This document shows, in pieces, positions 8,854-18,501 of a DNA stretch of 60,847 nucleotides. Made by a program: the position numbers and the translations under genes. Within the stretch, counting starts at the first letter, position 1; every line of letters starts with the position of its first letter. The stretch comes from an uncultured Lachnospiraceae bacterium (GTDB lineage: Bacteria > Bacillota > Clostridia > Lachnospirales > Lachnospiraceae): assembly GCA_902767015.1 (NCBI GenBank), contig CACXFV010000113.1, positions 1-60,847 of the forward strand, written 5' to 3'. The notes beneath the pieces were generated by a model. It worked only from the letters and a program-made list of their open reading frames with translations, ran no database searches and was not told the origin of the DNA.

Positions 8854-11800
8854 ATGACACAGGAAGGACGCGAATATATTTCCGGCTTCATCAGGATTTT
8901 AGGTGGGGATGAATATATAATCCGTATCATGAAGCAGAATTATTTGGTGGAGATCAGTCAGGAGGATTTTGACAGCTTCAACCTCTCAAAAGATAATATA
9001 GATGGATTTTTATGTAACTTGTCAGGAGCAGATATTATAGAAGCATATGCTCCTTTTTTGAGTGTGCTTAAAGAGATGGTAGTAAAGTATGAGATAGATT
9101 TAGACCGGCTCATGGAGGAGAATGAAGTGTACAGTCTTCATCGTGAGATGTTTAAGAATTATGTTAAAACCGGCTATGCAAGACGCTCAGAATTTCTTTT
9201 ATTGAGTGAACTTCAGTATGAAAAGAAGCATTTTGTAAATGGATTGGTCAATATGCTTTTAGACATTGCGAAGCTTCATTCTGTTGTCGTACTGATTAAC
9301 AATGCCAACCAGATGTGTGATTCCACCATGGATATACTGGACTGTCTGTCAAAGAAGACAAGTTCTCGCTTTAAGGTACTTTTGATTACCAGCGAGGTGG
9401 GAAATGTCAAGGGATATTTGAAGGAGCGCTATGATAAGTTTATTTTGGACAATGATGTTCAGGGAATGGTGATAGATGGTGCTCTTGATGAAGATGAGAA
9501 TACAAGAAAAAAAGACAAGACATTTGTCTTTAAAAACGCAGACTTTGAATTGCGTATGATTGATAATATGGTTAACTCCATGGCAATCCCGCAGGCAGAA
9601 TATTATATAGATTTAATCTATCAGAAGGTAGAGCTTGAGAAGGTATATGTGACAGCGCAATACAGAATGAAGATGTTGGCATTGTACATCGCAATATGCA
9701 TTTTTCAGGACAACTATTCGTATGCATTGATTCTCTGTGATAAATATAAGACATTTACCATTAAAGGCAAAGAAGACTACATGAGGTTCCATTATTATTA
9801 CTATAGGGCTTTGGCAGATATGTACATAGGAAATGAGGAGGATGCTGTTAATGATTCGGATGGCTGTATGGCTGTTGCGAAAAAGATCGGGGATGAATTT
9901 ATGATTTTTCAGTCCATGCTGATAAAAAATATGTCATTTTCGTCCGGATGGAAGAATGTATGGATTTGCAATGCCGCCACTGTGGTACCGGATGGCCTTA
10001 TTGGGTTGTGTTACAAATACAATTATCTGAATCATTTATCGCATGTTCTGGTATATAGTTACCATAATTATAGTAATCTTTATGCGACGCCTGAAGGAAT
10101 AGAGAAAAAGATTCCACATGTCATGGAGGGTATAGAGATTGCAAAGAAGCTTAAGAATGATGCGTTTTTAGTGGATGCATACAGAAAGTGCATCATGATG
10201 GCATCCTGTGACGGCTATTTTGAGACGGCCACATATTTCTATATGAAGTCAGTGGAGATTGTGCAGAAAAGTGATGACAAATTTGAGGAGGCCAACATCT
10301 ATAACGGACTCGGGTATAATTGCTGTACGGCTGACCGATTTGAAGAGGCGAATAATTATTACAATAAGGCGCTGGAGATTTTTTATGATGAAAAGGATAG
10401 TGATTTTGTCCTTGAAACTTTGTATAACATGGGAATGAATGCAGTGCTGGGCGGAGATTATGTTCATGCGGTCGAATATATGACGACGGTTATTAATGTG
10501 CTTAAGATGTTGAAGAAAGACCGTTTAAGAGTGTGTAATATCGCTAAAGTATTGGGACTTATTGCTGTGGGTGCCTATAAGATGGACAATTATTATGTTG
10601 CACAGATTTATCATGGGAAGGCGAGGCAATTTTTGAGCCATATCATTGGATATGCGATTGAAGATTTTGAAAATTATCTGTGGAGTGATGATATGTTTCT
10701 CTACTATTATGTGGAGGCGTTGATTCAGACAGGAAACGGAAAGATTGCGGAAGCATTTGTGGCATATGATAATGCGGAGGTGCATCTGATACAGAGTGTT
10801 GGCAGTAAGTTTTTGAATTATGCATTGTTTGCTGTCGATAAGGCAAAGCTGTTGCGAAAGACCGGCAGGGAGCAAGAAGCTGTGGAATTGTTGACAGATG
10901 CCAGGGATTACTACGCAGGTCGTGGTAATGATGTGAGAGTGGCGATGTTTAACGCCTATATCAACGGTGAAGAATGGAAGGCACCGGAACTTGTTTTGGA
11001 TATGAAGAATGTCACTATCAGTGATATTATTGAGGATATAAGGCTTGAGAGCATAGGACGCGAACTCAATGCCACAAGGCAGCAATTGAGATTTTTTGGA
11101 ACTTTTCAGGAACTTGTGAATAACGATTACGATTCGGCAAGGCATTTGATGGAAACACTTGCCATGAATTTTAAAATGAACTTTAAACTCAGTCATATGC
11201 TGATTATTGGCTACATGAATCATTCAGCGAGAGTGGATTACAGCGATTTAGAGTATGATATTCCGGAAGAGGATATCGACGTGATTGTTGACTATTTTAA
11301 AGAGAATACCACAGGCTTTGCACTGTCGGATTTCAGTAATAATCACAGCGATTACAAGGAGATTCTGCAGGTATTTTCAAAGAGTAAGATATCCTCGATT
11401 ATTGCGGCACCGGTATATCGTTTTGAGAAGCTTCACAGCGTTTTCATTACACTGGTTGAAATATCAGATACATGGAACTCGCAGGTGGAGAGGGATATCC
11501 TTGATGATAACGATATTTATATTTATATGATTGTATTCCGGCAGATTGTAGACGCGGTTGAAAAGTTTAAATTAAATGACAGATTAAAGCATCAGGCGGT
11601 CACAGATGAACTGACAGGTCTGTATAACAGAAATGGATATTATAAGATACTTGACAAGTTTGTCGCAGATGCCGAAAAGCGTGGACAGGGCAATGATATC
11701 ACGATTATGTATATGGATTTAGACCACTTTAAGTACTATAATGACACGTTCGGACATCATGTGGGGGATGAACTGCTGAAGAAATTTGCAGATATTTTTG

Positions 11801-12150
11801 TAGCGGCCTGTGGTAATAATGGTTATGTTATTCGATTTGGCGGAGATGAGTTTATTATTCTTCTTGATACTGTGGATGAGAAAATCATTGCTCAGACAAT
11901 TAAGGATATATACAGGCAGATTCAGGAGGAGAGAGGCTTCGTGGAGTTTGTCAGAAAAATTAAAAAGGATGGGGTAGAGGTTCCTGACAGTTGCTACGCG
12001 AACTGTTCTATTGGAATTGAGAAGGGAATCGATCTGAAAAGTATAGAAGAATATGCGGAGATTGAAAAGCATGCAGATGCGGCGCTCTACTACGGTAAGG
12101 AGAGGGAACGGGGCAGAGCAGTGTATTATGCGGAGCTTGACTGTAGATAG
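8854..12150 (+). CDS. STAND-like/TPR protein with C-terminal GGDEF domain
   Basis: 1098 residues, no membrane segment or signal peptide. The first ~210 residues resemble part of a STAND-type ATPase: YAPFLSVLKEM and a Walker-B-like strand VVVLINNANQMCDSTMD followed by LLITSE. No Walker A is present, so nucleotide hydrolysis is unlikely. Residues ~225-710 are TPR-like helical repeats (for example EEANIYNGLGYNCCTADRFEEA). A GAF-like region follows (~730-900), then a diguanylate cyclase domain from about 910 with RFGGDEF at about residue 994. The inhibitory RxxD site is absent. A GGGAG site precedes the ATG, and an in-frame stop (8845-8847) excludes a longer start. It is 18 bases before moxR, so the operon links c-di-GMP to the next three genes. 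Confidence 0.85.
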   Translation: MTQEGREYISGFIRILGGDEYIIRIMKQNYLVEISQEDFDSFNLSKDNIDGFLCNLSGADIIEAYAPFLSVLKEMVVKYEIDLDRLMEENEVYSLHREMFKNYVKTGYARRSEFLLLSELQYEKKHFVNGLVNMLLDIAKLHSVVVLINNANQMCDSTMDILDCLSKKTSSRFKVLLITSEVGNVKGYLKERYDKFILDNDVQGMVIDGALDEDENTRKKDKTFVFKNADFELRMIDNMVNSMAIPQAEYYIDLIYQKVELEKVYVTAQYRMKMLALYIAICIFQDNYSYALILCDKYKTFTIKGKEDYMRFHYYYYRALADMYIGNEEDAVNDSDGCMAVAKKIGDEFMIFQSMLIKNMSFSSGWKNVWICNAATVVPDGLIGLCYKYNYLNHLSHVLVYSYHNYSNLYATPEGIEKKIPHVMEGIEIAKKLKNDAFLVDAYRKCIMMASCDGYFETATYFYMKSVEIVQKSDDKFEEANIYNGLGYNCCTADRFEEANNYYNKALEIFYDEKDSDFVLETLYNMGMNAVLGGDYVHAVEYMTTVINVLKMLKKDRLRVCNIAKVLGLIAVGAYKMDNYYVAQIYHGKARQFLSHIIGYAIEDFENYLWSDDMFLYYYVEALIQTGNGKIAEAFVAYDNAEVHLIQSVGSKFLNYALFAVDKAKLLRKTGREQEAVELLTDARDYYAGRGNDVRVAMFNAYINGEEWKAPELVLDMKNVTISDIIEDIRLESIGRELNATRQQLRFFGTFQELVNNDYDSARHLMETLAMNFKMNFKLSHMLIIGYMNHSARVDYSDLEYDIPEEDIDVIVDYFKENTTGFALSDFSNNHSDYKEILQVFSKSKISSIIAAPVYRFEKLHSVFITLVEISDTWNSQVERDILDDNDIYIYMIVFRQIVDAVEKFKLNDRLKHQAVTDELTGLYNRNGYYKILDKFVADAEKRGQGNDITIMYMDLDHFKYYNDTFGHHVGDELLKKFADIFVAACGNNGYVIRFGGDEFIILLDTVDEKIIAQTIKDIYRQIQEERGFVEFVRKIKKDGVEVPDSCYANCSIGIEKGIDLKSIEEYAEIEKHADAALYYGKERERGRAVYYAELDCR

Positions 12151-12168
12151 AATGGAGATTTAGATTGA

Positions 12169-13095
12169 ATGACAGGTAATGAAGCAGTCCATAAGGTTAT
12201 GGATGAAGTAAAAAAAGTGATAGTGGGAAAAGATGAGGTCATTAGAAATGTGATGACTGCCATTATTGCAGATGGACATATTTTAATCGATGATATACCC
12301 GGAGTAGGTAAGACCTCCATGGCGTTGGCTTTTTCAAAGGCAATGTCGCTTGATTACAATAGAATGCAATTTACACCGGATGTTTTGCCATCGGATGTGA
12401 CGGGCTTTACGATGTTCAATAAGAAGAGCGGAGAGTTTGAATTTAAAGAGGGTGCCGTAATGTGCAACCTCTTTTTAGCTGATGAGATTAACAGGACATC
12501 CTCTAAGACACAGTCTGCGCTGTTAGAGGCCATGGAGGAGGGAACGGTCACAGTAGATTCTGTTACGCATAGTCTGCCGAGTCCCTTTAATGTTATTGCA
12601 ACTCAGAATCCCGTAGGTTCTGTGGGAACTCATATGCTGCCGGAATCACAGCTTGACAGATTTATGTTCTGTGTATCCATGGGATATCCTACTGCGGAGA
12701 ATGAGGCGAGACTGCTTAAGGAGAAGTTTGGTAAAAATCCTCTTGACAGTGTGAGACCGATTATTGACAGTAAGGGACTTGGTATTATCAAGAGAGAGAC
12801 GTCAAAGGTGTTTATTCACGATGAGATTTATCAGTATATTGCCAAAATATCAGATGTGTCGAGACATATGAATGAGATTGAGCTTGGCATCAGCCCGAGG
12901 GGAAGCGTGGCGGTGATGCGGTCCGCACAGGCAGCAGCGTACATTAACGGAAGAAATTATGTTGTTCCTGATGACGTGAACGAGATTATTGTGCCATGTG
13001 TGCGGCACAGAATTGTATTGCGCTCACACAGTAAGTTATCGGGCAATGCATTGAATGAAACAATTGGAAAAATTCTTGGAGAGGCAGCGAGATAA
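12169..13095 (+). CDS. MoxR-family AAA+ ATPase
   Basis: 308 residues, a cytosolic MoxR ATPase of the APE2220/MoxR-proper type that acts as a chaperone for surface or von Willebrand-domain proteins. Walker A is DIPGVGKTS, Walker B LFLADEIN, sensor 1 lies in NVIATQNP, and the lid domain carries ISPRGSVAVMRSAQA. GGAG precedes the ATG. Its stop overlaps the next start (TAATG at 13093-13097), indicating translational coupling to the DUF58 gene. MoxR, DUF58 and a transglutaminase-like membrane protein form a widely conserved trio. Confidence 0.92.
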   Translation: MTGNEAVHKVMDEVKKVIVGKDEVIRNVMTAIIADGHILIDDIPGVGKTSMALAFSKAMSLDYNRMQFTPDVLPSDVTGFTMFNKKSGEFEFKEGAVMCNLFLADEINRTSSKTQSALLEAMEEGTVTVDSVTHSLPSPFNVIATQNPVGSVGTHMLPESQLDRFMFCVSMGYPTAENEARLLKEKFGKNPLDSVRPIIDSKGLGIIKRETSKVFIHDEIYQYIAKISDVSRHMNEIELGISPRGSVAVMRSAQAAAYINGRNYVVPDDVNEIIVPCVRHRIVLRSHSKLSGNALNETIGKILGEAAR

Positions 13096-14105
13096 TGCAG
13101 ATAAGACGTAAATTATGTTTTTTAAGAAATGTATTATATATTTCCGTTATATTGCTTCTTTTGCTCGGTATCATGTTTTTGTATACGGATTACAGTGCAC
13201 AGATACCTTTTAAGCTTGTGCTGGATGTCCTTATTATACAGCTTGTATTGTTTAGGATTTTTGCATTCCGGGTGCGGATTGATATTCAATGTGTGAATGG
13301 AAATATTGCTTATAACAATGAAGAGATAGATTTTGTCATGTTCCTGAACAAGAGGGCATTCTATCCTTATAAGCGGGTGGAGTATACCATCCGATACAAA
13401 AATCAATATGATGAGAAGTATCAGACAAAGAAGGTAAAGTCAGAGCTCAGTGAGAAAAAGTGTCAAAATGCGGTAGAAAAACTTGGTTTTTTAAAATGTG
13501 GTTTTAATGAAGTGATAATTGAAGATATTGTAATATATGATATGTTTGGATTGGCAAGTGCAAGTCTGAACAGAAGAATGAAGCAGGAGGACAGGCATAA
13601 GTGTTTGATAGTGTTGCCTGCTGTGGTGGATGTGGAGATAGATGAAGGAAATCTGTTAAACCTTAACCATGATGAGGCGGAGGATTATTTTGGAGAAAAT
13701 GGTGCGGATAACAGCTTTGATAATTATGAGATTCGCCGGTTTATGGCAGGAGATAAGCTGAATAAGATTCATTGGAAGCTGAGTACAAAGACGGATGAGC
13801 TTATGGTCAGGGACAGCAGGTACGAGACGGACTCCATGATTTATGTGTTTTTTGACTTGTGTCAGTCATCTGATATGGATGAAGAGTTTGGAAAAAAGAC
13901 TTCTGTGTGTGCAAAATTATTAAATATGGGTTATCCTGTGTATATGACGTGGTTTGAATATAGCAGCAGGATAGGAGACTATGTGAGAAAAAGAAGATTC
14001 GTGAATAATGTAAAGAGACTTGAGGAGGGTGTGATAGAGCTTATGAAATGCCCTCGTTACAGCCGTGAGGATAAGGTCACCATGGGGACAATCGGCGGAT
14101 ATTAG
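13095..14105 (+). CDS. DUF58 domain-containing membrane protein
   Basis: 336 residues. Two N-terminal membrane segments (about 12-32 and 38-55) are followed by a beta-rich region and the DUF58 core, a vWA-like fold, with the family signature FMAGDKLNKIHWKLSTKTDE and the following LMVRD at about residues 215-238. The usual partners are present: moxR upstream with overlapping codons and a TgpA-like gene 18 bases downstream. The molecular role of the family is not settled; an envelope stress or surface protein maturation role is usually inferred. Confidence 0.9.
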   Translation: MQIRRKLCFLRNVLYISVILLLLLGIMFLYTDYSAQIPFKLVLDVLIIQLVLFRIFAFRVRIDIQCVNGNIAYNNEEIDFVMFLNKRAFYPYKRVEYTIRYKNQYDEKYQTKKVKSELSEKKCQNAVEKLGFLKCGFNEVIIEDIVIYDMFGLASASLNRRMKQEDRHKCLIVLPAVVDVEIDEGNLLNLNHDEAEDYFGENGADNSFDNYEIRRFMAGDKLNKIHWKLSTKTDELMVRDSRYETDSMIYVFFDLCQSSDMDEEFGKKTSVCAKLLNMGYPVYMTWFEYSSRIGDYVRKRRFVNNVKRLEEGVIELMKCPRYSREDKVTMGTIGGY

Positions 14106-14123
14106 GAAAGATGTTTAAAGTCA

Positions 14124-16523
14124 ATGAGTGTATCAGAAAAAATATATGATTTTATTGGAAAGTGGATTATCATTGTGCTTGGAATCACGGGAAGTGTTTT
14201 TTCGTTTCTGAGCGTTTTTGGGATAAAGATTTATGCGCCGGCAGCAATATTGCTTACAATAGTTGTTACCGGGGTTTTTCTTGCTGTCTCAAAATTAAAG
14301 AAAGGAATCCGGGTGGCAATCAGGCTGCTGATACTGGCCGTTTTGGTAATTCTCATTATTCTTTTCAGAAAAGCACTGGTGATTGGGATATGCTATGCCT
14401 CGGATAATGTGATACATGCCTATAATGACTATTTTTCGGACAATATCCTTGGTTTTTATGATGAGAGCAATAAAATTCTTCCTTTCAAAAAGTGTTGTAC
14501 TATTCTTGCATTGATTGTAGTGGCAGTGTATAGTTACATTCTGGTCATTGCTACATGGTACAAGATGTTTGCCTCCATTCATATTCTGTTGTCGGTTCTT
14601 TTTGTGGTACCGGGGCTGGTACTTGGTAAGGTGCCGGACTCTTTTCTTGTCAGTTTTCTTATCATCTATTATATGCTCTGCTTTATGTATCAGCGGAACA
14701 AGATGGTTTATCCGATACGAATGGCATTGCTCATGCTGGTAAGCGGGATGATTGTAGGACTGATATTTTTGCTGAGTCCTCCGTCAAAGTATGACGGCGA
14801 GGCAAGATATAAGACGGCAAAACAAAAATTAAATGATATATCCATGAAGTTTAAGCTGGATGATTTTTCAATGAACAATATAAAGTCGCTCTTTAAGGAC
14901 AATGATGTGATTGCCAATGGAGGCGTGAGCGGGGGAAAACTAGGAGAAGTGGGAACTGTTAAATATGCAGAAAAGTTAATGCTGATAGTTACCATGGCAC
15001 CTGATGACAACATTGTCTATCTCAAGGGATATGTGGGAACGGATTATACAGGAAACAGTTGGGAGGATATGTCGAGCGGGGATGCAGAGCGTTTTCGCCA
15101 TATGTGTAAGGAATATCAGAAACAGTATGGAATGGATTCGGAAGAACTGGAAAGTGAGATGTTTACGCCGGATTTGATGATGCTTGGCATAGACAATTTA
15201 TCAAGAACGATGAAAATCCGATATGAGGGGGCAGGCAGAGAGTATCGGTATATTCCGTATTTTAGCGATATCTATTTGGAGGATATCAACTATTATTATG
15301 GAATGAGACCAAAGACCGGTAAAAGACTGAGTTACGAGTATCAGTATGTAAGTCTGTCAGAAACAGAGATGTGTAACGCCCCTTATTTCTATGGACAGGA
15401 GAACCTAAAGGCAGTGTCACTTGAACCTATGGTGGAGGAATTTATTTATGAGAGCGAGTGCAATGTCCCTGATGAACTGTGCCGGTTATTCTCCGGTTTG
15501 GGCTTTGAACAGAATTGTTATAATGGTACAAGTGCCAGTCTTATTGAATGCATCAGTTCTGTCAGAGAATATCTGAATAGTAATACGATGTATACACTTT
15601 CACCCGGAAAGCTTGAAAAGGGAAAAGATTATGTCGAAGATTTTCTTGTCAATAAAAAACAGGGATACTGTACTGCTTATGCCAGCACCGGTGTACTGAT
15701 GTTAAGATATATGGGGATACCGGCAAGATATGTGACAGGATATGTGATTAAGCCGGGGAGTTATCTGACAAATAGCCGGGGGGATGAAGAGGTGGAGATA
15801 GAGGTAAAGGATAATTCGGCACATGCATGGGCAGAGATATATGTAGAGGGACTTGGATTTGTGCCGGTTGAATTTACACCGGGATATGCGCCGAACACAG
15901 GCATATCGGTATATGGCAATGATGTTACCACAACACCGAATAGTTCTAATCCCTACCGGGAGACAACGGCGCCAGCAGTAGAGACCACTGCTCCCCAGAG
16001 GGAGAGTACAACCTCAAGCCGGAGTGAAACAACCACAGCAAACAGCGTTACAGAGATTGGCGGTGACGCTAAAGCGGCAGATGGCAACGGCGGAATCATT
16101 GCTGTTATATGTCTTACGGTGGCGGCAATCCTGCTGGTTATATCGTTGATACTTTACAAGCTGGTAGAAGCCAGAAGAAAAAAATTTGATTACACAACAG
16201 AGGATTTGCGACATAATGTGGAAATACTGGGAATACTGTTGGTAAAATATCTGGGCAAGATTGGTATTGTGTATGCTAAAAATATCAATGCCGGTGAGCT
16301 TGAGGAGAAAATTGCCAGAAGGCTTTTGCAGGCAGAGAAAAAGGTGGAAAATGAGACTGCCGGCAGGCGGGATTTAAGCAACACATCTGAGATTATTGCG
16401 ATTCTTCATAAAGCAAAATATGGAGGAAATAATATAGAAATTACAAAAGAGGAGTATGAAAAAGTCAGAAGTTATGTAGAAGATTTTAAAAATAGTTTGC
16501 AATACATGAAAAATAAGGTATAA
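14124..16523 (+). CDS. TgpA-like transglutaminase-domain membrane protein
   Basis: 799 residues. About six membrane segments in the first 220 residues, an extracytoplasmic region, a transglutaminase-like domain with the nucleophile in KQGYCTAYASTGVLMLRYMG, the catalytic His in AHAWAEIYVEG and an FTPG end, then a Thr/Ser-rich linker (about 600-650), one more membrane helix (about 655-680) and a cytoplasmic helical tail (DUF4129-like position). This matches TgpA proteins, which act at the outer face of the membrane on unknown peptide substrates. It completes the MoxR-DUF58-TgpA set. The stop codon lies within the promoter of the aldolase gene. Confidence 0.88.
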   Translation: MSVSEKIYDFIGKWIIIVLGITGSVFSFLSVFGIKIYAPAAILLTIVVTGVFLAVSKLKKGIRVAIRLLILAVLVILIILFRKALVIGICYASDNVIHAYNDYFSDNILGFYDESNKILPFKKCCTILALIVVAVYSYILVIATWYKMFASIHILLSVLFVVPGLVLGKVPDSFLVSFLIIYYMLCFMYQRNKMVYPIRMALLMLVSGMIVGLIFLLSPPSKYDGEARYKTAKQKLNDISMKFKLDDFSMNNIKSLFKDNDVIANGGVSGGKLGEVGTVKYAEKLMLIVTMAPDDNIVYLKGYVGTDYTGNSWEDMSSGDAERFRHMCKEYQKQYGMDSEELESEMFTPDLMMLGIDNLSRTMKIRYEGAGREYRYIPYFSDIYLEDINYYYGMRPKTGKRLSYEYQYVSLSETEMCNAPYFYGQENLKAVSLEPMVEEFIYESECNVPDELCRLFSGLGFEQNCYNGTSASLIECISSVREYLNSNTMYTLSPGKLEKGKDYVEDFLVNKKQGYCTAYASTGVLMLRYMGIPARYVTGYVIKPGSYLTNSRGDEEVEIEVKDNSAHAWAEIYVEGLGFVPVEFTPGYAPNTGISVYGNDVTTTPNSSNPYRETTAPAVETTAPQRESTTSSRSETTTANSVTEIGGDAKAADGNGGIIAVICLTVAAILLVISLILYKLVEARRKKFDYTTEDLRHNVEILGILLVKYLGKIGIVYAKNINAGELEEKIARRLLQAEKKVENETAGRRDLSNTSEIIAILHKAKYGGNNIEITKEEYEKVRSYVEDFKNSLQYMKNKV

Positions 16524-16524
16524 T
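16497..16524 (+). promoter_or_regulatory. Promoter of fba
   Basis: TTGCAA (16497-16502), 16 bases, TATAAT (16519-16524). The -10 box includes the TAA stop codon of the preceding gene, so the aldolase has its own transcription start although the genes are close. Confidence 0.65.
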
Positions 16525-16580
16525 AGGTCGTATGGAGTTTCAGCTGTTTTATTTAAATTTATTTAACGGAGGTATTAAAA

Positions 16581-17444
16581 ATGTTAGTTTCAGCAGAGGA
16601 CATGCTTAAAAAAGCAAAGGCAGGACATTATGCCGTAGGACAGTTCAATATTAATAATCTGGAGTGGACAAAGGCAATCCTTATGACAGCACAGGAGTTA
16701 AATTCACCGGTGATTCTCGGTGTTTCTGAGGGTGCAGGTAAGTATATGACAGGATATAAGACTGTTGTAGGAATGGTAAATGGTATGTTAGAGGAGATGA
16801 ACATTACGGTTCCCGTAGCATTGCACTTAGATCACGGCAGCTATGATGGATGCTTAAAGTGTATTGAAGCAGGATTTTCGTCAATTATGTTCGACGGTTC
16901 TCACTATCCGATTGATGAGAATGTGGCTAAGACAACGGAGTTAGTAAAGATTGCGAAGGAGAAAGGACTTTCTATCGAGGCAGAAGTTGGTGCTATCGGC
17001 GGTGAAGAAGATGGTGTCATCGGTAAGGGTGAATGTGCAGATCCTAAGGAATGTAAGGCAATCGCTGACCTTGGTGTTACTATGCTGGCAGCAGGTATCG
17101 GTAACATTCATGGCAAGTATCCTGACAATTGGGAGGGATTAAGCTTTGAGACACTGGAGGCCATTCAGCAGCTCACAGGGGAGATGCCATTGGTACTTCA
17201 TGGCGGTACAGGTATTCCGGCCGATATGATTAAGAAGGCAATCACACTTGGCGTAGCTAAGATTAATGTCAATACAGAGTGTCAGTTATCATTTGCAGAG
17301 GCTACACGTAAGTATATTGAAGACGGCAAGGACCTTCAGGGTAAGGGATTTGACCCTCGTAAGTTACTGGCACCGGGCTTTGAGGCAATCAAGGCTACTG
17401 TTAAGGAGAAGATGGAATTATTTGGTTCTGTTGGTAAGGCTTAA
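16581..17444 (+). CDS. fba: Class II fructose-bisphosphate aldolase
   Basis: 287 residues, cytosolic, zinc-dependent cleavage of fructose-1,6-bisphosphate to dihydroxyacetone phosphate and glyceraldehyde-3-phosphate in glycolysis. Zinc-site and catalytic residues are visible: HLDHG (D84, H85), GNIHGKYP, and LHGGTGIP followed by KINVNTECQ. Length is typical of the Bacillus/Clostridium group (FbaA type). ACGGAGG precedes the ATG. Codon choice differs from neighbours towards optimal codons (many CTT/GGT/GTA), as expected for a highly expressed gene. A strong terminator follows. Confidence 0.95.
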   Translation: MLVSAEDMLKKAKAGHYAVGQFNINNLEWTKAILMTAQELNSPVILGVSEGAGKYMTGYKTVVGMVNGMLEEMNITVPVALHLDHGSYDGCLKCIEAGFSSIMFDGSHYPIDENVAKTTELVKIAKEKGLSIEAEVGAIGGEEDGVIGKGECADPKECKAIADLGVTMLAAGIGNIHGKYPDNWEGLSFETLEAIQQLTGEMPLVLHGGTGIPADMIKKAITLGVAKINVNTECQLSFAEATRKYIEDGKDLQGKGFDPRKLLAPGFEAIKATVKEKMELFGSVGKA

Positions 17445-17487
17445 GAATTACAGAAGACGATTTAAGACAGTTACATGATAGTATGAT

Positions 17488-17532
17488 ACCGGATAAGAGG
17501 CTTGGGTTACACCCGGGTTCTTATCCGGTTTT
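17488..17532 (+). terminator. Terminator of fba
   Basis: ACCGGATAAGA (17488-17498) pairs perfectly with TCTTATCCGGT (17519-17529), extended inside by CTTGGGT/ACCCGGG, followed by a short T run. Confidence 0.8.
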
Positions 17533-17573
17533 AAGATTGATGGTGCAAGGTCGTATTGGAGTGAAGTCATATT

Positions 17574-18077
17574 ATGGAAGAGAAGGAAAAAGAGGTCAGG
17601 CAGCATTACATAAAGCTGACAGAATATTTGATACAACATCATCTGACGATTACCACAATGGAAAGTGCCACAGCAGGGCAGATTGCTTCCCTGATTACGG
17701 ATACAGAGGGCTCATCAGCAGTTTTGAAGGGCGCATTTGTGACATACTGTAATGAAGCGAAGATTATGCAGGGAGTATCGCCGGAGATTATAGGGCAGTA
17801 TACAGTCTATTCCAAAGAGACGGCAAAGGCGATGGCTGAGGCATGTCGGAATACTTATCAGGCGGACATCGGCATAGGTATTACCGGCACAATGGGCAAT
17901 GTCGATAAGGCAAACCCTGAGAATTCTGTTCCGGGAAGAGTATATTTTGCCGTCAGCTTAGCGCGGGGAACAAGTGCATATGCGGTGCAGATTGCCGGTC
18001 AGCCTTCGCGGTTTGCTTACAAAATGGCTGCTGCCGAAGCAATCTATGAAGTATTGAGAGAGGAGCTGTATATATGA
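17574..18077 (+). CDS. pncC: CinA C-terminal family nicotinamide-nucleotide amidase
   Basis: 167 residues, a stand-alone CinA-C/PncC domain that deamidates nicotinamide mononucleotide to nicotinate mononucleotide in NAD recycling. The family box is TTMESATAGQIAS (canonical ESxTGG), with later TVYSKETA and GIGITGTMG and GRVYFAV. It lacks the N-terminal MoaB-like domain of full CinA. Its last codon overlaps the ATG of the next gene (ATGA). The Ala in ESATAG instead of ESCTGG is a common variant. Confidence 0.88.
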   Translation: MEEKEKEVRQHYIKLTEYLIQHHLTITTMESATAGQIASLITDTEGSSAVLKGAFVTYCNEAKIMQGVSPEIIGQYTVYSKETAKAMAEACRNTYQADIGIGITGTMGNVDKANPENSVPGRVYFAVSLARGTSAYAVQIAGQPSRFAYKMAAAEAIYEVLREELYI

Positions 18078-18463
18078 AGAAAAGAATTGTGAAGCATCTG
18101 AATGATATGGAGGAATATCTGGAAAGCTTATCTGACAGAACAGAAGAGGAGCTGACAGAGATGTTGGCGCGCCATATGACGGAAATACAGTTTTTCATGC
18201 ATGAGCGTCTGATTCATCTCATTGTGACGGTGCTGTTTGCATTAGGAACCTTTATGACGATTTTTACTTATCTGCTCACAGATAATATCGGTTTAATTGC
18301 CCTTGGTGTTCTGCTTATTGTACTTTTGGCACCTTATATTAAACACTATTATCTGCTTGAGAATGGTGTGCAGAAGATGTATATACAGTATGATAAGCTG
18401 TATGAGGAATGCATGAAACGAAAAAAGGATAACAGGTTAGCGGACCGCCATTTGAATCCATGA
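18074..18463 (+). CDS. Small two-helix membrane protein, unknown
   Basis: 129 residues: a charged, helical N-terminal half (EEYLESLSDRTEEELTEML), two membrane segments (about 50-70 and 75-92), then a basic tail. No family was recognised with certainty. It overlaps the amidase gene by four bases (ATGA), so both are co-translated. Function unknown. Confidence 0.65.
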   Translation: MKKRIVKHLNDMEEYLESLSDRTEEELTEMLARHMTEIQFFMHERLIHLIVTVLFALGTFMTIFTYLLTDNIGLIALGVLLIVLLAPYIKHYYLLENGVQKMYIQYDKLYEECMKRKKDNRLADRHLNP

Positions 18464-18501
18464 CTGAACAGTTATAAAAAGCAGGCGGGGAAGGATAGAA
18501 A

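Noticed and set aside
10525-11223. Minus-strand frame of 232 codons inside the GGDEF gene
   Set aside because: Shadow of a clear plus-strand gene; His/Cys-rich composition typical of antisense frames and no ribosome site.
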